The notes under the pieces are model-generated. The model did not search any database. It was not told the origin of the DNA and was given only the letters and a program-made list of their open reading frames with translations. Made by a program: the position numbers and the translations under genes. From Toxotes chatareus (Eukaryota; Chordata; Actinopteri; Toxotidae), in NCBI GenBank assembly GCA_016801885.1, contig CM028882.1:18803047-18867046 (forward strand): a stretch of 64,000 bases of DNA. Direction: 5' to 3'. Of the stretch, positions 1 through 14,366 are shown one piece after another (positions within the stretch are counted from its first letter, which is position 1; each line of letters opens with the position of its first letter).

Positions 1-3000
1 GCTGTTACTTTCAGAGAAGCAGTTCTTGTTTTGGCTGTAGGCTTTGTACCTCCCATATGACCTCATAATCTCATTTGGGTCTTTTAATGGCTAACCATGC
101 ACTAATGTGGTGGTTGTATTATCGCCCTGTCTCATCACATCATGCCCTGCTTGTGAGCATTTCCAATGGGAGCTTTTAGAAAGTAGGCAACTGACAGCAC
201 TGTAATCATGGGATTCTCAGCACACACAACCACCTTTCACTCAAATACACACTTCACTCGATACACAATTACACATCACTCATACTCACATAAAAGAGAC
301 ACATGTAAGTACACATTCATGCAACAGGGCAGTTTTTTCTATGTAAGTAAGGGGGGGGAGGAGAAATAAAGAAAGCTTATCATTGTTACAGTGGCACACA
401 CAATTAGTGCCAATGGGCATGCACCCAAGAACACCTGATTGAAGAGTACTCTGTGTAATTCTCCCTTCACCACGTATGGACTTTCTGTGGGGGAATTACC
501 ATTATGGGACAGAAGGACAAAGGAAGAAGTGAGAGGGTGTGTTTGCACTTCATGCTGATGGCATCGAGGTGCTTTTGTGCCTTTGAAGTGATGGGATTGC
601 AGGTGACTTCATAGCGGTCGCATTCTCAGGTGCAGCAGGTGAATTAATCCATGTGGGGGATGGGGTAAAGGTGTGTGTGTGTGCAAATCCGCTGCTTTAA
701 TGCTCCTGAGTATCCGTGGAAGCAGGCATGCATGGCTGTATGTGCGTGTGTGTGTGTGTGTGTGTACATGCATGTGTGCATGTGCATCAGTCATCAAAGC
801 AGAGGAAAGCCAGTGTGTAAGGTGATCTGTATGCTCATGGCAGAGCAGCAGTCATACTCTCCCAGAGGCTATAAGCCTCGGTGAATGTGGAACAAGCCGC
901 TTCTTCTTCCAAAGCCCCACTGCTGGTTTCCACACGTGGGCCAAACGAGGCTAGACAGATTTAGTTTATTATCCATGTTTCTGGATTTCCTCAGCAGCAA
1001 CATTTCTGTTCAAATTGTCTGTCGACAGGGATATAGTTTCATATAATCTAATATTGCTTTATATCCCGTGATGCAAACATTTGTTAGCTGGCAGGAAGAG
1101 CTCGGCTCAAACAAGCATAGACTGATATCCTAGACAGCAGGTAATTTGTAACAACCATCCCTAGCTCATCTGACGCACTGATGATGATGATAGATGGCTG
1201 CAGTTGGCCCTGGGTGAATATTAATTATTTCCAGGTGACTGGTAAATCTTTACAATGAGGTGTAGTTACTCTTACACATAAACATGAAACATAATAGGGG
1301 AAGACTTGAACATTCAGCCATATGTAACCAATCCAAACAGTTTAGATAAGTTGTGCATATTAGTAGCTAATACCTGAAATCTCGCACAAGCAACATTATT
1401 TTAGTTTATATTCACAGAGTTTCTTACAGCAAATAGGAAAACACAGGCTACATGTGTTTCTTCAGAGTTTGCCTCAAACCTTGTTAAGAAATCAGTCCTC
1501 TCCCGGTCACAGTGGCTGGCAGACTACAAGTGATTCCCCCGAGGGTCCTCTATTTCAAAATCCAATCAGGCAGAACTCAGAACAATATTACCTCTGTGTG
1601 TGTGTGTACATTTATTACATAGCTAATGAACAAATTGCAGCCATGTGGCATGGCCTGGTGGCGTGGCTGGTGAAAAAAGAAACACAGACAGCCTCACACA
1701 CCACACACACACTCCAGTCCCCAGCCACCGTCTTCCCCCTTTTCACCACAACACACACACATGTATACACACACGCCCAACCACAAGGCCCCCAGTGTTC
1801 TTGGCCTGTCTGCCCATCAGCTCATGCGGAGCGCTGGGCTGGGAGTACTTATCATCACTCTGCTGAGTGGAGGCCTCACAAAGACCCACTCACATCACAG
1901 ACACATGCACACACACATTCATGCACACAATTCAGTCAGCACAGGGAGACTGCTCAGTATAGTCAGTGCTGCTGGACTGATTAAATGTATGGTGTGACAG
2001 CAGCCTGAGCTAACCCTGGGAGGAAGAAACCCAGATAGGCAAATGGAGACTTGCAGGCAGGGAGACAGGTAGAAAGGCAAGCCTATCTCCAATGAAATAA
2101 AATGTAAATACTTTTAATTTGCTTTGCCAAATATCCAATGGATGAAAAGTAATTGCTGTCTGGATTATATTTACTGATGTGCTGTTTTTACAATCCTAGA
2201 AAGATAACATCCTTATTCTGCATAGAAGTCACAGGAAGGAGGTCAAGGTGAATGGCTGGACTTACAGGCCGCAGGATTTTGACATCAAGTTGAGGGATCA
2301 TGTTCTGTATCTCATGTCTTGTTAGGTTTAGCCAAGACTGTGCTTTTAGCCTTAACCAAGGCCTTTAAGTTGCCTAAACACTGATATAAAAATGTATGTA
2401 TAAAAAGGAATAGTTGACCATCTTGGATAATATGCTTATGTATTTACTTATTTATTTTTGCTAAGAGTTGGAAGCGAGGATCAAGATATTTGTGTGTTAA
2501 ATAATGATCCTATGCTGGTGGTAGTTTCATATTTACTGCACAGACTGTACAGGGAGTGATATCAGTCTTCTCATCTTCCTGAATAACCATATTTCCCAAA
2601 ATGTCAAACTATCCCTTTATTCAGACAACTGTCAATATACCATACAGATACAGTATTTTCAACATAAACATTTTGCATTGGTATTGAACAGTTTGCAAAC
2701 ATCAGCAAACATATTTGTTAGTGCAAATGAATTAAAATTTTAGGAGACGGAACGAAACATTTTGGCAGAACAGATTGGCTGGAAAAATAAACAACAGACA
2801 GTGATGGAGATATCCAGAAGAAGCAGATATTCAGAGGTGAGGGTGCATGGAGGAATGCACAGACTCACTGAGGTATCTGGGATATTTAAACAGACCGGTA
2901 GAGAACAGAGAGTAATAGAAAAAGGCTGGACAGTTTGCAAGGGAGGCGAGTAGTGAGATTTTGACGCATACAGAGTAAAGAAACTCAACACATATCCTCT

Positions 3001-6000
3001 TCAAAATGAATTCTTGTGAAAAGAAATAATATTTCACCTCGCCCCCCATCCATGCCGCTTTAATCTGGACAAAAGATGCACTGTATGTGGGCAGGTAATC
3101 AGGCAAGCAGGTTGATAGGCTGGAAGACAGACAAGCTCTGAGGCAGGAAAAGAGAAGTTGTGCCTTGCATGATAATGCATTCATTCATTCCCTACTCTGA
3201 TAATGTTCACAGCATGCTCGGCTTGATTCATTCATCACAGTCTACTGGGGGCCTTTTTACGTTATTTGTTAAAAAGCCTCTTTGCTTTTCTAAACCTGTT
3301 AAGGTTTTTGATTTGTGTGCTGACTGGATTATTCAGGAGGTGATTGCCTCTGGGTTTGTGAAGGTGTGTGAGGTTATGTGCATGCATTTGAGCTAGTGTC
3401 TTGTTTGTGTATGCATGTTCTCCTGCATAAATTGGTGTGTGTAGAGACTGAGAATCCTGCAATGAGGCCTATTTTGGTCTCTGAATAGTTTGGTTTGATT
3501 GGGCAGTGCAGCAGCTGCATACTGAAATGCTGCGTCGTTTGATCTACTCCCGTCCTCAACTAATCTGGGACCGTCTCATCTGTTTCACTGATAAATTCTC
3601 TGTATTTGTTTCTTGTGGGATCTGTTTAATTTCATCCAAATGACCAACAAATCCTCTGTTTATTGATTGTGGTATTATACAGCAGTTGAACCCTTGATTA
3701 TTTAATTGGGTTTGGAGTCATTGTCAGTGAGGAGGCATGGCTATGTGCCCAGCTCCTCAGAAGAGGGTTTGATGAGTCAAAACTGGTCAGACATCATCAG
3801 AGAGAATTCTCCCGTTTTTGGAAGATGTTATTAGAACGTGTGTTTTCTCACTATCAAATCCTGCTTGCCTTAAGGCTTTAAGCTGCTGCTCTCAGCTGTT
3901 AGACACAGAAGACGGCCAATTCATTAGTCACCCCCTCTTTAGTGTCTCTCTTCTTTCCCGTCTTTCTTTCTCATTCTGGGTGTTTGCGTCAAAGTACACG
4001 TGAGCTAACACTGGGTGCATCTAGTAATGTTAGCTAGTCTAGTAATGCTAGCCTGGTAACTAGATAGGAACACAGGATGGCATGTGAGACTATCTATACC
4101 CACTATCTATTACTCATTTACATGGAGTAGCTGGCTCCTTTTACAGCTTTGAACAACTAATTTTATTTCTTTAAGTGATATTGTTTTTAATCTGTATACA
4201 TATCAGGAGATTGCAGTTCTCTTAACCAGGTTTTCAGCTGTATTTCAGGTTTAATTACAGTGGGAATTAGAAGACTTCAAATGTTTTGGAGCATTATTTT
4301 TTGTCCTCCACAGTGAATTGGTTTTTAGAGAGAGTAGTGTTGCTTTTGTCTGAGTGTTTTCAACACACGGCTCCACTACCTGGTCTCCATCTTGAGTTTA
4401 CACTGCAAAGTTACAGTATGTTACATCACCACACATGACAACAAAAGAAATCAGACGGCAAAGAAAGGATGGGGGGATGATTCTTTGGAGTTGCAGCTCT
4501 GACCTAGATAAGATTTGGAGTTTGGAGTGTTGAGTTGATCCTGTGGTGTATGCCTATTGTTGTCATTCAGTCTGTACCTGACTTTGATCTGCATCTTTCC
4601 CCTGCACTGTGGTGGATTTGCGTCCCTGTTCAGTCCTGTGAGGTGCAGTCATCCAGGGCCAGCTGAATTCCCTCTAGCTGACCGCTTGATTGTTGCAGAC
4701 TCTATCTAGAACAAACAGGTTTTCGTGGAGCCAGCCGATAAGATGGGACATGGTGGAGTGTTCACACTGGCGCCGCTGCAGCAGTCATTTGCTTCACACA
4801 TTAACAGGTGAAGGACTTAGTGTGTTTGCATGTGTATGTGTGTGCTTTTGTGTTAGTCAAGCTGTCTGACTCTGCTTGACCTAGACTTTAGTAAATGAAC
4901 AGTAACAGATAGCACAGACTTCTCGAACAAAGATATTTGATGTCATTACAAGCCTGTGAAGAATGAGGATGTGTACCAATAATTGGCTCATTTGTGTACA
5001 ACACAAACAGATCTACGCACTTCTTATCCTCACATGCACACAAGCATGCACAAACAATCATAAATACATGGACTAAATAAAGCAAGCCCTAGAGCCAAGA
5101 AATGTGACAGCTGAGCAATTAAGGTTCGAAAGGTTTGAAATACATCCTATAGTGGAAATACTATAAGACATAACTGGAATTCAGCTTTTTATGGCTACCA
5201 TGATCTTACATATTTCTAGTATTTACCATAACTTTGTACTACATATGTGGTTCAGTTGCAGTTGTGCTTTGAAGGCACAAGCAAGACTAAGAAAAGCTTT
5301 ATTAAGAATAGCAGAGAAGCCATTTTAGCACCATGTATAAGCATGGTATTTAAATTTCACGGAGGCAACCAATTCACCTGTAGCGCGCCCACTCATAATT
5401 CCCCACTTTATATTTTATTCTACACTGGTATGATATAGGCTGATTATGGAGGAGAGACCACTGTGGGGTTTCAGCTATTTTCATTTCCACTTTACAACAG
5501 TGTCTCAGTCTTGTTCAGGGTGATTGTCTGTTAGAAGCAGCCTACATGGCCTCAATTACCTGGGGAGGCTGTATTTCTTACCTCCACCACTTGCATAATA
5601 AGGCGTGACTTTCTATTTGAGTGCACTCATTGCCTGTCCCACCCTGGAGGCAGTCAGATAGTTATTCCTTCATCACGGTGATTTCCATGCTTGTAACACT
5701 GGGCTAATTACTATAGTAAATACTGCCTGGGCTGTGACTACAGCATCAACTGAATGGAAAGGGTGAGCACAGGGGAGATGCATTTAATTAACTGATTGTG
5801 ATTTGGAATCCTTCGCGAATGACAGGAGTCAGTCTGACATCACAGAAGAAGAGTGGTGCTGTTTTTATCCAGAGCACCTGACCAGATAGCAACTAGTTTG
5901 TATGTAGTCTGAACTAGTTAACATGCTTTTGGAGTGGGCAAACCCTGAATAGGTAATAGAAGGTAGTGACAGTGCTTTAGTCAATTTAGGACAACCCAAA

Positions 6001-7279
6001 AGGAGCAGTGTCTCCCATTCGGTTCTGACTGTTCAGAACAATTTCTCATGCTTTTCATCCTTAATTCCTTGTGCCACTATATTGAGATTAAATTAAGATT
6101 GTGGTTGGGGGAGATATCGATTTTAGTGGCAAGAACGTTAGCCAATTCTCAGGAGCTTTTTATAGCCATTAGCAATGGTTATTCATTCCCCGGGATGCAT
6201 TGTATTACATCTAAGGAGGGTGTAGGAGTGGATGGTGAGATTGTAATCAATAGAAACATTAAGACTGTTTTGTGTCTTTCCTTTTCTCACGAATGACCAC
6301 TGCCTTCCTCTTTTAGACGAAACCACTCCTATCATGAGTTAAGCTCATGGCTCATATGTGTTTAAATATCATCACCATATGATGTGGTCATAAGAGTGCA
6401 GTCACAAAACCATAGTGGAAAGGTTAGTCATAGGAACAGCTTGCTGACTACAGTAGGCCTGCCATATGCCTCAAGTAAACAGAGCTAAAAGGAGATATTA
6501 TTCACAGTGGGATGTAATGAGGAGCTCAATGCAGAGAAAAGGGGGGGGACCCGACAAGTGAAGAGGCTTTGGTTACCCTTTTAACTGATAGCTATCTCTC
6601 AAATTGACAGAGTAGTGCACCTGTATTGCAGCCATTTGTATAAGAGGACAAATAGTGTATTTTATTACTGGGCGGATGATGGAACTTTATCCACCACTGT
6701 GGGGTTTTATGGTGGAGTTTGATGAACAAATATGTGTTAGAGATAACAGGCTTTAGACAAGCTTTTATGGCATTGTGGCAGTTTGCTGGAAATTCTAGAT
6801 GATGTGCATACAAATGCGCACACACATTCATGCATATATATACATACACACACTGGCATTCAAGTATGTGAACACAAGCAAACATATATCATAGATGTAG
6901 CTTCTCACTGTCACCCATACATCCACAGCTACTCAGAAACACACACTGCCTCAGGGTGCAGACATGCTATGCTATGGGCTGGGTTGCATATGTGTCCCTC
7001 TCTGGTATCTACTATCAGGGTTCTGGGCTGGGTTCTGTGTATCAAATGTCCGTGGGCTGGACATGTGCTGGGAGTCAGATGACTTTGTGGTCAGATGAAG
7101 ATCTGATCTGTGAGAAGCCTGATTCTCTGACTCAGGTTTTCTTTGTTTTGTTGGCATCAGATGTTTGCTGGAGAACTCAATTAAATGATGAGAAAGAAGT
7201 CAGCTGGGATGGATGGACTAGAACTGACACAAATAATGAATTAATCAATTAGGTGTTCAAAGGGAAATTAAAGGGCAGC
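1..7279. other. Non-coding DNA upstream of the sema6a ATG exon, segment 1
   Basis: No supported gene. It contains interrupted CA-rich stretches (about 222-300, 1690-1930 and 6820-6860), a (TG)10 at 746-765 and a short G run near 350. Open frames here are short or run through CA repeats. It is intergenic or first-intron sequence of sema6a; the two cannot be separated without the untranslated first exon. Confidence 0.6.
746..765. repeat. (TG)10 microsatellite
   Basis: Pure alternating GT run inside a wider GT-rich stretch (about 670-790). Confidence 0.9.
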
Positions 7280-7581
7280 TAATTTGGTAATCAATTGATC
7301 GTTTCAGTCATTTATGCAAGCAAAAATGTATGCAACAAACATTTGCTGGTTCTAGCTTCTCATTTAGGATTGTGTGATGTTTCTCTTTGCCGGTGAAGTG
7401 AACATCTTTTGCAAAATATTTAAAATTTAAATACATCACCTTGGGCTATAGAAAATTATAGTGGGCGTTTTCTGAAAGTTTATAGGCAAATGATGAATCC
7501 AACAATTCAGAAAACAATCTGCAGTTTAATTGATAATGAAGTAATCGTTATTTGTAGCCTTAGCACAGCCACAATACCATT
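7280..7581. repeat. Dispersed teleost repeat (ATCGATTAATCG-type family), near full length
   Basis: The segment runs through landmarks that I recognise from a high-copy repeat in percomorph introns: a start near aatcaattgatcg, then aacatttgctggttc, agcttctcattta, a centre caccttgggctatagaaa, and an end gataatgaagtaatcgtt followed by gtagcc. It is diverged from the family but complete in order. I do not know its formal library name or transposon class. A second, shorter piece of the same family is at 47025-47083. Confidence 0.65.
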
Positions 7582-9711
7582 AAAGCAATCTCTGGGTGGT
7601 AGTTATTTTAAATATATATTGTGAGATTATGGAAATTGGACAGCTGTCAGACATTTAGTTATACCATTTACTTACTTCACTTAGATTTTTCATGTATTTA
7701 CTGAATTACCAAAAGACAAATGAATCAATCCCAGAAAATGTCTCATATCATGATATATATTCATATACTGATAAAAAAAAAAACCCTCAAAAACAAAACA
7801 AAACAGTGGTATCTGAAATTTTAATCAGTCTAATTTAATCAGTCACAGAGAGACTAGTAAACCTCACACATTGAACACAAGCAGCAGATTTCTCTGGCTT
7901 GATGGTTTTTGGCACCATCATTCCCTACAACTCGACAAGAAGGTATGTTACAGTATTACTGCATAATATAAAAGTTTGTCACACCATCTGTTGTTTCCAA
8001 TTTCTTTCAGTTACAATATGTTGCTGAATTTGAACATCAAAGTGTGGCCAAACTAAGGACACTGAGTCATGTTTTCTAACAGCATGACTACTTCCTCAAT
8101 TTCAGATCCTGGCAGTGTGGTGAATATAACATTTCTCCCTCATTGTGATGTGATGAAAAGACATGTCACAGTCAGCGTAGGTAGATCTGATTGCGGGGTG
8201 TATTCTGTGTTTCCTGTATTGAAACACACCATAGATCTGATTTTTCATGTTCAAACAAAGAAGAGCAGGATTCCATTGAGCGTTGTTGAGTGTTCAGTCG
8301 AGACCTATCTGATTGTGTTTCTGCCCACCCACCCTGCAGGCCAAGGATGTAAGCTATAGTGGTCGATCACAAAGAGCCATTCAACAAAACGTCCGCCCCT
8401 AAACAGATCAAATGTATAGATCAGACAAAAAATCTTGTGTCGGGTGCCTGACCAAATCATATGATATTTCCCACTTCCCTGTTTCAGCTGTTCCTTTGAG
8501 TGTAGCAGGTCTGTTCTCTCAGTCTTTATGGTATAGATATAGCAGAGAAAAAGCATCAGGTCATATGAAAAGCTAATTTACTTGCCCTTACCCTTGTGCA
8601 CGTACAGATATTTTTGATCAGGTAAGACAAAACAGGAAGATTTGGTAACATCTTTGGTCAGAGATAATTATTGCTGTACTGCACTGAAATGGAAAATTGA
8701 CTAACACATTAGTCTCATTCAATTTCTGTCGATCAAGTCCATCAAGTCTGTTTTCTGTTGCTTTCTCTGTCTCTCTCTTCAGTTGCTGAATGGTGGCTTA
8801 TTCTAATTACCCAGGTCTTTTTCTATTTACTCTATACAAACCTGCCGTCAGAACTGCATCAATTCCTGTACATAAGAGGATGTTTCCAAGAAAAGGTTCA
8901 ATGTCCACCGGGTGTTAAAAAAAAACAAATGGAAAATCTTTCATCAACAGCACACATCTGAATCAGAATTGTTGCACTGATCTGCAGTAGTAGCAAAACA
9001 AACATTCACAAATTATTCACATGAAAAACAAAATGAACTTGAAATTGAAAAAAGAAACAAGAAGAACCTGTTCACTTCCTTCTTAAAGATTTCAGTTGTT
9101 GACATACTGTAAGATTTGGAGTATTTCTGTGAGGAGGAGGTGGATGAGGAGAGAAGAGAAATAGATCTGAATTTAGTGGAGGTGGGCCTCTCAAGTGCAC
9201 AGTATGGTGCTCTTGTAGTTGAAAGTGTGTGCATATTTTTGTGCGAACATGTGTGTGAGTGTGTGTACATCAAAGTTTTTGTTTCATGTATTTTCTCTGT
9301 GCTTTTGCCCTCCCTGCTGTGAGCTTGTGTGTACTTAGGTGTGCGTGAGCGAGCGTCTTTGCTGCTCTGTCGACCCCCTACGAAGTAAATATTGCAGCAC
9401 TGGGGAAGCAGAGCCAGGCGGACCGGGCCAGAGCAACAGAGGCAAAAAAAAGGGCAGACAACCTGCACACAGACCCTTCTTTATATCCCATTAATAACAC
9501 AGTTCCACGCAGGACAGCCTGAGGCCAGAGAAGGTCTGTCAAGGTAGTTCATTGTACGGTAGGAAGTGAGTTGTTCATATGGTAATAGCTGCTAGAACGG
9601 GTTCCTTCAAAGCCCGTTTGTTTTAGTGAAAGTTGTAGTCACTCATTGAAGGGGACTGGATGGAATGTGACAGGGTGCACTGCTGTTTAGTTACTGTAGC
9701 TTAATTGACCC

Positions 9712-9895
9712 TGAGAAAGGCGAGCAAAGGCGGGGGGAAGGAGGAGGGGAAGGGTGGGAGGAGGGCTAGGGCAGAAAGAAGCAGAGGAAGAAGAAGAAGA
9801 GGGAGGGCGAGGGAAACAGACAGAGCAGTGGGGGGCAAAAACGGAAAGGAGAAATTTATAGAGACAGGGAGAGAGAAAGACAAGAGAGGATGCTT
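9712..9895 (+). repeat. Purine-rich low-complexity tract
   Basis: About 180 bases that are nearly all A and G on the + strand, including (GAA) and GGGAGG stretches. It gives rise to false open frames on both strands. Such tracts can form triple-helical or G-rich structures, but no function is implied. Confidence 0.8.
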
Positions 9896-10906
9896 CATTA
9901 TGGCAGAAGCAGCTCTCCACTGGAATCTGTTTATCTGTTTAGTCGACAGGAAAAATCTTATTGGTGAATGCACTGCGCAATGAGATGGATTCCTCTGAAG
10001 TCTTTTCTGCTAATGAGCCAGCTTGTCCGGAATCATCATCTTTCTAATTATTTACTTCATTTTTATTTACTGTTCCATTTATGGTTTTTCTATTTATTGC
10101 ATGCTGATCTGCTGTTTTATTTTCTGGGTCAGGGAAAAGCTGAGTCTTGTCTTTTCTCATTAAGTTACATTTAAACTACAGTCAAAAAGATGTTGGAGCT
10201 CTGTGGGGGAAGCATATTTGAAAGGTTTCTGCTAAATAAGATTTTCTTCACCTACCTGGAATCATGGATTTATGCACAGCGGAGTAGAGTAGGTTTAATG
10301 TCTCCCATGGGGTTATTTGGCTCACAAACAGCAGTCAATAATAATGACTAGAGAAAACACAGTAAATGCAAATGATATACAAGTACATAACACTGCTGTC
10401 ATTTTCAATGACAGCAGCCCAACCCCACCCCCCAAAAAAACCCTCTCAGCTGATAATGTTGTGACCGCTGTTGGTCTCCTCAAACTATCTTCCTAACCTG
10501 GCTGATTGAATAAATGACCTCATACTTGTTAGAGTCATTTCTGCAGAGTCCTGATGGAAGCAAATTAATCTTACTGCACAAAGCATGCTGTTTTGCTGCA
10601 GCCCATGTTTCAGAAACCTGGCTTGAATGTATATTTCAGTAAATTGGATTTGGCTCTTCTGGTAACCTAGCACAGTCGAACACAGCTTTTATGATTATTG
10701 AATCATTCCATTTTTTTCTGTTAATTATGTGCCTACTGATATTATTAAAGTTTAATCGTATCTTATGTGTACTCAGGCTCGGCTGTGCCAGGATTTGTCT
10801 ATTCGGAAGAGGAGCCTTCGACAATACTTTGTCTAAGCTTTCATATTCAATGTCAAGCTGTTTCTTTTTTTAAAGAACACAAAGTCTTAAGTGGACACAG
10901 ATATTA

Positions 10907-10907
10907 C

Positions 10908-10935
<28 letters not shown>
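10907..10935. repeat. (GT)n microsatellite
   Basis: Pure GT run of about 14 units, followed about 100 bp downstream by interrupted CA repeats. Confidence 0.9.
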
Positions 10936-10938
<3 letters not shown>

Positions 10939-11913
10939 AGTGGGTGGGATGGGTGTTCGACTGTCTGACATTCCCCTGAAGCCATTACTAGGTAGGTCTA
11001 ATCTGACAGATGTGATGGATGATGACAAAGACTCTCCACACACACAGAGGCACACACACTCAGACATGCACACACAATACACACACAGAAACTTGTTGTG
11101 AGTGGGCTGCACTGGCACCTTACACCCTGATTTTTTACTCAAACGTTCATGAAAACATTAGTTCAAAAAAGAATGGCAAGGCCACAGACAGAGACAGGAC
11201 GAGTCAGAGTCGGTCCTGCCCCATTTTTCTATCTCCTCAGTATGAAATCTCTCCTCTGTCTCCACTCTACCCGGAGGCCGTGAGCTAATCAAAAATGTAG
11301 AGACCTCTGCAGACCTTGGTCAGCCTCCCCATTATTTGGGTTAAAGCTGAGCTGCAATCAGTGAAGCTATTTTAAGGCGCGGGCTGCTGCTTGCCCTGTA
11401 CTTCCTATATCTCTCTGTGGGGACACGGAGTCATTGATCTATTGCCTAGCAGCCACCCCACACCCCCCATTCCTCTCAGTGAGAACCCACTAAGCTTCTC
11501 TACCCTGCAGCTTTCACCTTCAGATGGCATACCAGTGATATTGTGGGGAAATAAAATATCGGTGTGAAAGAAGACCAGATGAATATGCTTTAAGTGACAC
11601 CATCAGCCTCACATCACATCACCCTGAGCTTCCTGAAAATAGTTCCTACTTTGTTTTTTGGTACACAGAGGTTATGAACTGTAGTTCATAAATTAAAAAC
11701 CCAGACACCCTTGCTCTGTGCAGTGTTTAGGATTAGAAAAGTATTCCTCAGGTATGCGAACTGAAACAAAGATAAATGGCTGCCTAATTCCTCTAGTCTG
11801 CCTGAGCACTAGTGCTGATGATGAACAAAAAGCCCATGTGCCTCTCTGTGAGAGCAGATATTTTTCTGTTTCTGTTTTGCTGTGTTGCTGCTATTCAGAA
11901 GGGAGCTTTGGCC

Positions 11914-11939
11914 TGTTTTGTTTTGTTTTGTTTTGTTTT
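11914..11939. repeat. (GTTTT)5 pentanucleotide repeat
   Basis: Five near-perfect units of tgttt, ending in ttttc. Confidence 0.85.
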
Positions 11940-13739
11940 CTTAAATGTAATGACTTTTTGAAGTGGATCATTTCACTGAAGCGTAACTATGCACACTTTC
12001 TGTATTGGATAAACCTCTATAGTGCTTGGGATTTGAGGTGGCTTCTTTAGAAAATCCACAGTGGAATTACTGATTACTTCATAAGTTTCAAGAAAGATTT
12101 GGCTTGGTGATTATCTGTATATGTCACAATAGTGGCTGACAGAGGGTTATCTGCTATATTTTTGCCCAGGTATGAGGTCGCTGTGCAAACTTAACCTGCT
12201 CGGGCATGTCAGGACTCAGTTCAGTGATATTGGACAGGAGGGTCTGCAGCAAGACAGAGGATTACCAGAGAAACTAGAATCTAGCTCTGTTTCTGTTTCT
12301 CTTCTCTCACATTATGATCTCTAAGCGCTCTGCTGATGGTCAGTGTATGAGAGGTGAGAGGAGAAAACAGTACGTTTAATCCTGGAGTATGTGTGTGTAT
12401 TAGTGTTATTTTCAGAGTGTTTGAGTGCAGCTTGCACGCCTAATCTCACATATAAAAAGTCAATAGAATCTAACTGTGTTTCAAAGAGACAAGGAGACTT
12501 AAGGGATATTTGAATGTTAGAATAGTTGAAAGGCGTAGGCTAAGTAATTCAGACGAAATCCTCTTGAGTCTGAGTCGAGATGTAATGACTCATGAAAGCA
12601 TTTATCCAAACTACCAGCAGAGAGAAATTTGCCTTTTTGGTAAATTCTAGTATTGAAATGAATATCATCAGATGGCTTTCAAAAACCCCTTCTTTTCCCT
12701 TAAAAGCTAATCCAGCACCAATAAGTCGTGGGAATAATAATACAACTATTGAGACATCTCATCACTGTGACGTGTTTTGGTTCAGCGTTGTTCATTCAAA
12801 AGTTCCCACTGCGCCTACTCAATCATCACTTTAGTTTACATAGACTGTCCCTCCGTCTGAGATTCCTGCTGCAGACTCTCCTGCTATGTCTTTGTTTGTT
12901 TTGGTAATGGATTCCAAGTTGCTATTGTTGCTTATGTCACTTGATGATTGATGGGAAAAATTCACCTTCTCTTAACCCCCCACCCCCCTTCCCCTCCCAA
13001 AGCCATCCTTCTATGCCTTCCAAGATGAACGCACAACAAGAAGAACAAGTTCCATCCTATTCTCCTGACAAAGTGACTCACTGGCATCCGGATGCTCGCT
13101 TTCTTGGACCAGCAGGCCGTGCCTTTAAATCAGAAAGAAGACCTTTCTGAAAACAAGGTTGAATTTGTGTGGCTATGACAGTGCAGCCTCCAAAGGGAAG
13201 GCTGAGATTATATGCGTGGACGGTTTGGGGGTCCCTCTATTCATCGGCCATGTCACCCCATGGGGGAGGACTAATTGGTGGACCCAAAGAGCCCCCTGTT
13301 TTGTCCCCAGTGTTCACAAAGGCATCGGGGTGCGGTCGCGTAGAAGATGGGGGTGGAGGGAAGCGGCAGCATGGATGGGGAGAGGAGCAGGTTTCCCATA
13401 GAATAGCTGGCTGGGATGAACAGGAGGGGGGGCCTCGCCACTGGGTTGCAAGGGGACACGACGCACTCATTCATTCATCCACTCACTCATTCACACATAC
13501 ACACTCTCAGTGGGGGATTCTGGTGCCAGTTGCTGGCCTCCTCTTCTACAAATGATCCAAGGCTGACCCACATAGTCAGCCATGTGTGAGGCTTCCCTTT
13601 ATCCAGCAGCCCAGTTGAAACACTGAGTTATGGGTGTTCTCTGGTGCACCCTGCCTTCTCGGCTGGGACTGCACTGGGGCCCCATGTGGGCTGACATTGT
13701 TCACCCCGACCCAGGGACAATGAAGCTGTTGGCTGGGCT

Positions 13740-13760
13740 GAGAGAGAGAGAGAGAGAGAG
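13740..13760. repeat. (GA)n microsatellite
   Basis: Pure GA run of about ten units, leading into a longer purine-rich stretch that continues to about 14060. Confidence 0.9.
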
Positions 13761-14345
13761 ACAGAGAGAGAGGCAGTGGGGGGGTGAGGAGATGGGTGGA
13801 AAGAAAGAAAGACAGAGAAATAGATTGAGATGGACAGAGTGAATAATTGAGACAGGAAGGGAATGGATGAGAGGTACAGATGGAGAGATAGAAAGTGTTT
13901 GGGGTAAAAGAGGCAAGGAGAGATTGCATCTTTGGTAACACAAGGGGAAGAGATAAGAAACTTGGTTGACAGAGGTGAAGGAAGAGAAAGATCGGAATGA
14001 AAGATAGAAAGAGTGAAGCAGTAAGACAGATGGTGAGACAGACAGCGAGGAAAGACTCAGGCAGTATAAGAAAGTATTGATTGCAGACTGTGCTGGGTGT
14101 CTTCAGCTGTCGTAGCCGGATCCAGAGCGAGGTCGTTAGTGTCTACGAAGCATGGAACCATGGACATTAGTGGCTATTTAACAAACTCAGCATTGATTGG
14201 GACTTAGAGGAAGACTTACGTGTGTACCAAGGGATAATGTCCTGTATGTAATTAGCACTGTTGCTCTGATAGTGTAGTCAGTGACATTGCACGGGACCTA
14301 AGGGCTGCAGGAAGGAGGAAACCTTCAGCTAGCATAAGATTTCAG

Positions 14346-14366
14346 TTTTTTTTTTTTTTTTTTTTT
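14346..14366. repeat. Poly(T) run, 21 bases
   Basis: Followed directly by aaataaaag. Read on the minus strand this would be a poly(A) run, the kind of end left by a retroposed element, but I see no recognisable element next to it. Confidence 0.85.

Noticed and set aside
1454..1984. 176-residue open frame on the + strand
   Set aside because: Runs through interrupted CA repeats, giving Thr/His-rich translation; this is an artefact of repeat sequence.
5118..5135. ggttcgaaa, resembling a tRNA or SINE B-box
   Set aside because: No A-box at the right distance and no cloverleaf or SINE body around it.
9013..9468. 151-residue open frame on the - strand
   Set aside because: Ser/Lys/His-rich product of A-rich and CA-rich sequence, with no recognisable family.
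14346..14366. Long T run as the poly(A) end of a minus-strand retroposed gene or LINE
   Set aside because: No recognisable retroelement or processed-gene sequence adjoins it, and no target-site duplication could be identified by eye.
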